A stretch of 5,351 bases of DNA from Candidatus Symbiothrix sp. (GTDB taxonomy: Bacteria > Bacteroidota > Bacteroidia > Bacteroidales > Azobacteroidaceae): the NCBI GenBank assembly GCA_031270925.1, contig JAISWY010000265.1:1-5351 (forward strand), written 5' to 3'. The position numbers and the translations under genes are program-made. The notes beneath the pieces are model-generated. The model saw only the letters and a program-made list of their open reading frames with translations, ran no database searches and was not told where the DNA came from. Positions 1 to 5,351 of this stretch are shown piece after piece (position 1 is the stretch's first letter; each line of letters opens with the position of its first letter).

Positions 1-1
1 T

Positions 2-2200
2 ATGATTAATGTTTCCTCCTCTGCTACTTTGCAAATCGTGAGCAGAAAGTCTGCCAAAGGAAAAATCAAGAGCGTAAGCAGCTATATGACTGCATCGAAC
101 GAAGGGCCGGATTGGTTGATCGATGATACTACCGTACCGGGAAGCGTCAATCAAAAGTGGTGCGCCGGCGGAAGCAAAGAACATTGGGTAATTCTCGAAC
201 TGGATCAACCCTACGAATTATACCGCTTCCAAACTTACGATTGCGGACACAAGGAAAACGCAAGCGACAACTTGACTTACTACCGGATTTACACCAGTAT
301 AACGGGTGGAGACAGCGATTGGACATTGGTTCTGGATGAAAAAGAAGTCCCCGCCGACGCCGCACACAACACGAAAGACGACTATGTCAAACCGACGCTC
401 GGACGTTATGTGAAATTCGTTCCTTACAATCCCGATATGGCTATTACCATCCGCATCTGGCAATTCGACGTATGGGGACTGACGGTTGAACTGCCGCCCT
501 TCCTCGGAGATATTACCGTCAGCAAACCGGTTATTAAACCGAATGAAGAAGTAACATTTGCGGTAGAAGCAAGCGGTGATCCGACATCTTATAACTGGAC
601 AGTAGAAGGTGGAACTCAGGTTTCTCTCAGCGACAATACGGCTGTTTACAAATTTGCTAATCCGGGTATTTACGATGTTACCGTTACGGCTACCAATGCT
701 AAAGGAACATCGGACCCGAAAACAGCAACCGATATCGTGGAAGTTTCCAAAGTGAAAATAAAAGGTTGGCTTCCCTTGACGATCAGCAGTGGTTTCTCTT
801 CCGATTTCATTGCCGAAAACAAGCCTGCCGTCGATTATGCATCCCCTATGGACAGCCAAGGCTGGGCGTTCTATACTTCGGGAGCCGATACAAATGGCGC
901 TTTGCCCTTGAATGAAAAAAGAGAATTGACCAGCACGCAAGGTATCACTTATGCTTTTGCTCCGTACAATGGAACAAATGCAGTGAAATTGGACGTTATG
1001 ATGGAAGAAAAAGACATTACTTTCAGCCAGCAATATTCAGCAGAAAGCGTGTCTCTTTTAGCAACCAGTGCCGGTGGATTTTCGATGGCGTATGTTAATG
1101 TAAATTACACGGATGGAACAGCGTCACCATTTTCTTTGTGGCAATTGCAGGATTGGTGCGGCAGTTCGGGCGGTACCGCTTTATCGACGTCTATCGGACG
1201 TATCAAATTAAATACATCGGACGGTTATACTGCAGATCAAGTAGATGTACAATGCCGTATGTTTGAACATACGGTAGCTACCGATCCTTCGAAAACGATT
1301 GCCGGTATTACACTCCAGAAAATGGGTACCGGTTCGCCGATTATCTTTGCCGTTAGCGCCAAATTAGATTTTGAATTAATGACGTTGGAACAACCGCAAG
1401 ATGTAACAGTAAAGGAAACTCAAAGTCAATCCGTAGAAATCGCTTTCGATTTGAATATGGAAAAAGAAAGCAGTTTCGACGTTACGGTTACACCTGCCGA
1501 TAATACCATTGCAACAATTTCCGATATACAAACTGATGAAGCTAGCCAAAAAGTAAGTTTTAAGGTCAATGGATTGAAAGCCGGAGAAACCGATGTTACC
1601 GTTACTTTGCTTAACGGCGACGTGGATTTGAGCCGGACATTCAAAGCGACTGTAACAACCTTTGTTCGCGAATCGGTAGATCAGGTTGATGATATTACTT
1701 TGAAAGTTGGTGAAACTCAATCGCTTGAAACGGCTTACAGTTTGGGCGATATAGAAAAAGCCGATAATTTCGAGATAACCGTTACGCCGGCCGATGCAAC
1801 GATTGCCTCCGTATCTGCTGTGGTAGTGGAAGATGCGAAAGTAAAATTTGATGTATCGGGCTTGGAAGACGGAACTACAACAGTCGAAATTTCATTGAAA
1901 AACGGGACTGCGATTGTTAATCAACAGTTTTCTGTAACGATTCAATACGTAGGCATCGGATCGGTAGCTGCCGAAACAGTGAAAGTATATCCGAATCCGA
2001 TAAAAGCCGGAGAAAAAATAACGGTAGAAGCCGCCGGTAAGAATCTCATTCGCTTACTTACCTTGCAGGGAACTCCGGTTGTTGAACAGGTAACTAAGGA
2101 CGCACAAACGCAAATTGCAACCACCGGTCTGCATTCGGGAACCTATATCTTACAGGTTGTCGGCGAAAGCCTTAGTGTTTCAAAAGTGATTGTCAAGTAA
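2..2200 (+). CDS. T9SS-secreted multidomain protein with F5/8 type C, PKD and Ig-like domains (5'-partial)
   Basis: This is the C-terminal part of a secreted modular protein, probably the binding and anchoring half of a glycan-active enzyme. The reading frame is open to the left edge. The ATG at position 2 is followed by no signal peptide, so it is most likely an internal methionine and the gene starts upstream. Visible residues 20-160 form an F5/8 type C (discoidin, CBM32-like) fold, with QKWC near 51-54, HWVILEL at 61-67 and the closing IWQFDVWG near 152-159. Residues 165-250 are a PKD domain (NPGIYDVTVTATNAKG, 220-235). Residues 253-458 are a beta-sandwich-like region seen in other T9SS cargo. 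Residues 462-555 and 558-649 are two related Ig-like repeats. Residues 658-732 are a type IX sorting domain, with VYPNP at 662-666, SGTYILQV at 713-720 and a basic tail ending KVIVK. The discoidin domain resembles those attached to endo-beta-N-acetylglucosaminidases, and a GH92 gene follows, so an endoglycosidase N-terminus is an attractive but unproven guess. A pure adhesin is the main alternative. Confidence 0.88.
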   Translation: MINVSSSATLQIVSRKSAKGKIKSVSSYMTASNEGPDWLIDDTTVPGSVNQKWCAGGSKEHWVILELDQPYELYRFQTYDCGHKENASDNLTYYRIYTSITGGDSDWTLVLDEKEVPADAAHNTKDDYVKPTLGRYVKFVPYNPDMAITIRIWQFDVWGLTVELPPFLGDITVSKPVIKPNEEVTFAVEASGDPTSYNWTVEGGTQVSLSDNTAVYKFANPGIYDVTVTATNAKGTSDPKTATDIVEVSKVKIKGWLPLTISSGFSSDFIAENKPAVDYASPMDSQGWAFYTSGADTNGALPLNEKRELTSTQGITYAFAPYNGTNAVKLDVMMEEKDITFSQQYSAESVSLLATSAGGFSMAYVNVNYTDGTASPFSLWQLQDWCGSSGGTALSTSIGRIKLNTSDGYTADQVDVQCRMFEHTVATDPSKTIAGITLQKMGTGSPIIFAVSAKLDFELMTLEQPQDVTVKETQSQSVEIAFDLNMEKESSFDVTVTPADNTIATISDIQTDEASQKVSFKVNGLKAGETDVTVTLLNGDVDLSRTFKATVTTFVRESVDQVDDITLKVGETQSLETAYSLGDIEKADNFEITVTPADATIASVSAVVVEDAKVKFDVSGLEDGTTTVEISLKNGTAIVNQQFSVTIQYVGIGSVAAETVKVYPNPIKAGEKITVEAAGKNLIRLLTLQGTPVVEQVTKDAQTQIATTGLHSGTYILQVVGESLSVSKVIVK

Positions 2201-2220
2201 GTAAATTTCTCATACCTTCG

Positions 2221-2256
2221 AAGGAACCGTTATCTTTTCAGTAACGGTTCCTTTTT
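2221..2256 (+). terminator. Rho-independent terminator after the T9SS protein gene
   Basis: A perfect 12-bp inverted repeat pairs 2221-2232 (AAGGAACCGTTA) with 2242-2253 (TAACGGTTCCTT) around a 9-base loop. It runs straight into a T tract at 2252-2256. It begins 20 bp after the stop codon of the upstream gene. The stem is strong and the T tract is on the + side only, so it reads as a terminator for rightward transcription. It ends 13 bp before the GH92 start codon, so it either separates the two genes or limits read-through into GH92. Confidence 0.85.
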
Positions 2257-2269
2257 AATTATTCAAATT

Positions 2270-4426
2270 ATGTACAAGCTAATCCTCTGTTTTCTCTTTT
2301 TTCCGCTTTTGATGTTCGGAAACAATCCGGTAGAACAAAACCTGACGCGGTATGTTGATCAATCTATCGGCACAGGTGGTCATGGACATGTTTTCATGGG
2401 CGCCAATGTCCCTTTCGGTTTCGTGCAGTTGGGACCGACAAGTATTCCGCAAACATGGGACTGGACTTCGGGTTATCATATTTCGGATACGACGGTTGTC
2501 GGTTTCAGCCATACGCATCTCAGCGGAACGGGCATCGGCGATTTGAGCGACATATCCCTGATGCCGGTAGTTGGCGAAGTTACGTTAAGCCGCGGAGATG
2601 AAAAAAATCCGGATTCGGGGATGTGGTCGTATTTCAATCATTCGTCCGAACGAATGTATCCGGGCTATTACAGTGTGCATCTGAACCGTTACAACGTGGA
2701 TGTGGAACTGACGGCGACGCAACGGACAGGTTTTCATAAATATACTTTTCCGGCAAACGCAAAGGCTTGTGTAGTAATAGATTTGGAAAACGGAACGTGT
2801 TGGGATAAACCGGAAAAAACATATATTGTGCAGGAAAATGATTCGACGGTTTCCGGTTACCGTTATTCAACCGGCTGGGCGAATGATCAGCGGATATTCT
2901 TCACAGCTTCTTTTTCAAAACCGATTCAAAAATGGTTGGTGGAGAAAGAGGCTTATGGTTTGGCGTATTTCGATACATCCGACGGCGAACCGATTTATGT
3001 AAAAGTGGCGCTTTCGCCGGTAAGCATCGAAAATGCCGGACAAAACATGCAAGTCGAGCTGCCCGGCTGGGATTTTGAACAAACGCTTGCCGAGGCCGAT
3101 GCTGCATGGAATCGGGAATTAAATAAAATACAAATCCAAACCGCCGACGAATCCGTCAAGAAAATTTTTTATACGGCGATGTATCATACCATGATAGCGC
3201 CTTCCGTGTTCTGCGATGTCAATCGCGACTATCGCGGCGCCGACGGTGAAATCCATAGCGGCGCATCATTCATAAATTATACAACATTCTCACTTTGGGA
3301 TACTTACCGCGCAGCGCATCCCTTGATGACGATTATTCATCCTGAAAAAGTAAACGACATCATCAATACCATGCTTCATATTTACCAACAACAGGGGAAA
3401 TTACCGGTTTGGCATCTGATGGCTTGCGAAACAAATTGTATGCTTGGTAATCCGGCGATTTCTGTCGTGGCCGACGCATGGCTGAAAGGCTTTGACGGTT
3501 TTAACAAGAATTTGGCTTACGAAGCGATGAAAACCTCTTCCATGTTAGATGAACGAGGTTTGAAATATTTGAAAGAATACGGCTACATTCCTTTCGATAA
3601 GGAAGAAGAAGGACTGTCGAAAGCGATGGAATACGCCATTGCCGATTGGAGTCTGGCGCAGGTAGCCCAAGCGACGAACCGAACGGATGATTATAACTAT
3701 TTTTCCAAACGCAGCCAATCATACAAACACTATTTCGACAAAACAACCGGATTTATGCGAGGACTTTCATCCGATGGAAAATTCCGTATGCCCTTCAATC
3801 CTTTGGAATCGGTGCATCGCGATAATGATTATACGGAAGGGAACGCTTGGCAATATACTTGGCTGGCGCCTCACGATATTCCGGGTTTGGTCGATTTGTT
3901 CGGCGGCAAAGAACGCTTTGCCGCAAAATTGGATTCGCTGTTTGTTGTCGAAGGCTATCTGGGCGCCGAGGCCTCGCCTGACATTACCGGATTAATCGGA
4001 CAATACGCGCATGGCAACGAGCCGAGCCACCATATTCTCTATATGTATCCGTACATCGGGCAGCCGGAGAAAACCGCCGTAAAAGTTCGCCAAGTTTTAT
4101 CTCAACTCTATTCCGACCAACCCGACGGCTTGAGCGGCAACGAAGATGTGGGGCAGATGTCGGCTTGGTATATCCTGTCGGCTTTGGGCTTTTATCAGGT
4201 CGAACCCGCCGGAGGAAAATATATTTTCGGCTGTCCATTGGTCGATGAAGCGCTTATTCAAGTCGGTGGCGGCAAAACATTCCGGATTATTGTGAAAAAC
4301 AACGGCAAGAACAATATCCACATCCGGAAAATGCAGTTAAACGGACAAGCCTACGATAAATATTTTATTGATTATAAGGATATTATGCAGGGAGGAACTT
4401 TGCTTATCTATTTGTCTCCCGACTAA
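2270..4426 (+). CDS. GH92 family alpha-mannosidase (exo-acting, calcium-dependent)
   Basis: This is a complete 718-residue glycoside hydrolase family 92 enzyme. The family consists of inverting, Ca2+-dependent exo-alpha-mannosidases that remove mannose from N-glycans or mannans. Residues 1-17 are a hydrophobic type I signal peptide, with cleavage likely near MFG/NN. No lipobox cysteine is present, so a soluble periplasmic or exported enzyme is expected. The N-terminal beta-sandwich (about 27-260) carries IGTGGHGHVFMGANVPFG at 33-50, WDWTSGYH at 63-70 and GFSHTHLSGTGIGDL at 78-92. The (alpha/alpha)6 barrel (about 280-718) carries SLWDTYRAAHPL at 341-352, LPVWHLMACETNCMLGN at 378-394, TEGNAWQYTWLAPHD at 522-536, HGNEPSHH at 581-588 and GNEDVGQMSAWY at 623-634. 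By family knowledge, Glu523 (TEGN) is the probable catalytic acid and Asp626 (GNED) the probable base or part of it. The length is normal and no motif is broken. The start codon is preceded by A/T-rich sequence without a Shine-Dalgarno, usual in Bacteroidota. Linkage specificity cannot be fixed from sequence. Confidence 0.96.
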   Translation: MYKLILCFLFFPLLMFGNNPVEQNLTRYVDQSIGTGGHGHVFMGANVPFGFVQLGPTSIPQTWDWTSGYHISDTTVVGFSHTHLSGTGIGDLSDISLMPVVGEVTLSRGDEKNPDSGMWSYFNHSSERMYPGYYSVHLNRYNVDVELTATQRTGFHKYTFPANAKACVVIDLENGTCWDKPEKTYIVQENDSTVSGYRYSTGWANDQRIFFTASFSKPIQKWLVEKEAYGLAYFDTSDGEPIYVKVALSPVSIENAGQNMQVELPGWDFEQTLAEADAAWNRELNKIQIQTADESVKKIFYTAMYHTMIAPSVFCDVNRDYRGADGEIHSGASFINYTTFSLWDTYRAAHPLMTIIHPEKVNDIINTMLHIYQQQGKLPVWHLMACETNCMLGNPAISVVADAWLKGFDGFNKNLAYEAMKTSSMLDERGLKYLKEYGYIPFDKEEEGLSKAMEYAIADWSLAQVAQATNRTDDYNYFSKRSQSYKHYFDKTTGFMRGLSSDGKFRMPFNPLESVHRDNDYTEGNAWQYTWLAPHDIPGLVDLFGGKERFAAKLDSLFVVEGYLGAEASPDITGLIGQYAHGNEPSHHILYMYPYIGQPEKTAVKVRQVLSQLYSDQPDGLSGNEDVGQMSAWYILSALGFYQVEPAGGKYIFGCPLVDEALIQVGGGKTFRIIVKNNGKNNIHIRKMQLNGQAYDKYFIDYKDIMQGGTLLIYLSPD

Positions 4427-4470
4427 ATTTCCCTCGGATATGTTTTATGAATTTTAATTTTTTTGCCGAT
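4427..4470. other. Convergent intergenic gap and composition boundary
   Basis: This 44-bp stretch separates the stop codons of two convergent genes. It holds a run of seven T at 4458-4464 but no convincing hairpin before it on either strand. G+C content falls sharply here: 3001-3060 in the GH92 gene has 30 G/C of 60, while 4501-4560 just past the gap has 12 of 60. No direct repeat, attachment site or insertion-sequence end is visible. Confidence 0.5.
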
Positions 4471-5351
4471 TTATTTCAAAAATTTATAAATAGCATCCAA
4501 TTTTTCGGAAATTTCATTTGAAATATCTTTTTTATCCATTAGAGAAATAAGTTGATAATAATCCTTTTTGAAATTTACACTTGTATTAATACCTAACTGT
4601 TTATAGAAAGTCGGAAAAATTTTATCTAACCAATCATCGGACAATTTTGCCGTATTCCACCATTCGTCATTTAAATTTCTTAAATATGCAGGTAAGGTAT
4701 AATCAGAGATTGATTGCTGCATAACGTTTTCTAAATGGTCGGAGGTAAATTGCGGATATTGATTGTGCAATAATTTTGCATATTTCAAAAGCAAAGCAGG
4801 AGAAGCAAAATAATTTTCCAATTCGTGTTTCTGCCAACAAATAATTTTTAACCGTGGATTTTCCTGTAAATTGGGTATATTATCAAACAATGCCAAACCT
4901 TTGAGTTCATTAAAAATTTCTTGCAATGAAACATAATTTTTAATTGCCGTATCGGGAACATTATCGGAAGTGTATTGTACATTGGCAACACGCAAAAGCG
5001 ATTCAACGCTGTGTTTCAGTTTATTGGCAAAATAAAGTAACATTTGCAAGTCTGTTGAACCTTCCAAATAGAGAATATGCCCTTTTACTCTTGCCAAATA
5101 ATATTTTTCCCAACCAATTTCGGTCAAGGCTCTTTTTATATATTTAATGGATTGCGATTTGGTTGATACGTTAAGCGGTATTGCCTGATTTTCAATCAAA
5201 GCAATAACATTGGATGCTTCGGCGGCTTCATCCAAGACAACTTCTGAATGTGAAGCTATAATTATTTGCGTATTTGTGTCCGTAGCTATTTCATTAATTT
5301 TTTGAAACACTTCTCGCTGTCTGATTACTTCCAAATGCGCATCGGGTTCAT
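4471..5351 (-). CDS. OLD-like AAA/ABC-type ATPase with C-terminal TOPRIM-like domain (5'-partial)
   Basis: This is the C-terminal 292 residues of an ATPase-nuclease. The frame is open to the right edge, and a TTG at 5334 is internal. The codons before it read EPDAHLE, the end of a Walker B and D-loop motif, so the Walker A part lies outside the window. Numbering from that first Glu, IIIASHSEVVLDEA at 29-42 carries the switch histidine (H34) typical of ABC-like SMC/OLD ATPases. ILYLEGSTDLQMLL at 92-105 fits a TOPRIM glutamate motif (E96, D100). ALFDNI at 153-158 sits where the second acidic motif is expected, and WQKHELENYF at 172-181 matches the conserved ExENY-type segment that follows it in these proteins. 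The C-terminus is helical, ending EISEKLDAIYKFLK. The architecture resembles OLD nucleases and fused forms of the AriA/AriB (PARIS) ATPase-TOPRIM pair, both linked to phage defence. Assignment to a named system is not possible without the N-terminus and neighbours. The gene is far more A/T-rich than the two genes to its left, which suggests separate origin. It converges on the GH92 gene. Confidence 0.85.
   Translation of the reverse strand, partial: EPDAHLEVIRQREVFQKINEIATDTNTQIIIASHSEVVLDEAAEASNVIALIENQAIPLNVSTKSQSIKYIKRALTEIGWEKYYLARVKGHILYLEGSTDLQMLLYFANKLKHSVESLLRVANVQYTSDNVPDTAIKNYVSLQEIFNELKGLALFDNIPNLQENPRLKIICWQKHELENYFASPALLLKYAKLLHNQYPQFTSDHLENVMQQSISDYTLPAYLRNLNDEWWNTAKLSDDWLDKIFPTFYKQLGINTSVNFKKDYYQLISLMDKKDISNEISEKLDAIYKFLK

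Noticed and set aside
218..1033. A 271-codon open frame on the minus strand inside the T9SS protein gene
   Set aside because: Its translation has no recognisable domain and is opposite a clearly conserved coding frame, so it is an antisense shadow.
2189..2220. Bacteroidota-type promoter candidate (ATTG, 20 bp, TACCTTCG) ahead of GH92
   Set aside because: Both boxes deviate from consensus and the terminator hairpin begins at the next base. It is too weak to list as a feature and is mentioned only under the terminator finding.
4511..4533. Small hairpin (ATTTC-ATTT-GAAAT, 4511-4524) followed by six T at 4528-4533, a possible terminator for the GH92 transcript
   Set aside because: The stem is only 5 bp and nearly all A/T, lies inside the convergent ATPase coding region, and is expected by chance in such A/T-rich DNA.
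5332..5334. TTG as the start codon of the minus-strand ATPase gene
   Set aside because: The frame continues upstream to the window edge and encodes EPDAHLE, a conserved ATPase motif, so this Leu is internal.
1..5351. CRISPR arrays, tRNA or rRNA genes, insertion sequences
   Set aside because: No regularly spaced repeats, cloverleaf-like sequences, rRNA segments or transposase-like coding regions were seen on either strand.

Overview
The window looks like chromosomal DNA from a member of the Bacteroidota, probably Bacteroidales outside the classic gut Bacteroides. The evidence is a type IX secretion (T9SS) C-terminal sorting domain, a GH92 mannosidase of the kind abundant in this phylum, and a start codon with no Shine-Dalgarno sequence in an A/T-rich leader. 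Species cannot be told from this sequence.

Layout: (1) Positions 2-2200 (+) hold the C-terminal 732 residues of a large secreted modular protein. In order these are an F5/8 type C (discoidin/CBM32-like) domain, a PKD domain, a beta-sandwich domain of unassigned function, two tandem Ig-like repeats and the T9SS sorting domain. Any catalytic N-terminal domain lies outside the window. (2) Positions 2221-2256 form a strong rho-independent terminator hairpin. (3) Positions 2270-4426 (+) encode a complete 718-residue GH92 alpha-mannosidase with a signal peptide and all the expected family motifs. (4) After a 44-bp convergent gap, positions 4471-5351 (-) hold the C-terminal half of an ATPase with a TOPRIM-like nuclease domain (OLD-like architecture). 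Its N-terminus runs off the right edge.

The first two genes plausibly cooperate in host or environmental glycoprotein (N-glycan or mannan) use. The T9SS protein would act at the cell surface or be released, binding or cleaving glycans, and the GH92 enzyme would trim mannose from the products inside the envelope. That is inference from domain content and adjacency. The ATPase gene is unrelated in function. It is much more A/T-rich, faces the other way and belongs to a class common among anti-phage systems, so the 4427-4470 gap may be the edge of an acquired segment.

The most useful leads are the AAA/TOPRIM protein, which has an apparently degenerate second metal-binding motif, and the terminator placed 13 bp before the GH92 start codon. 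The sequence alone does not prove a wholly new system.
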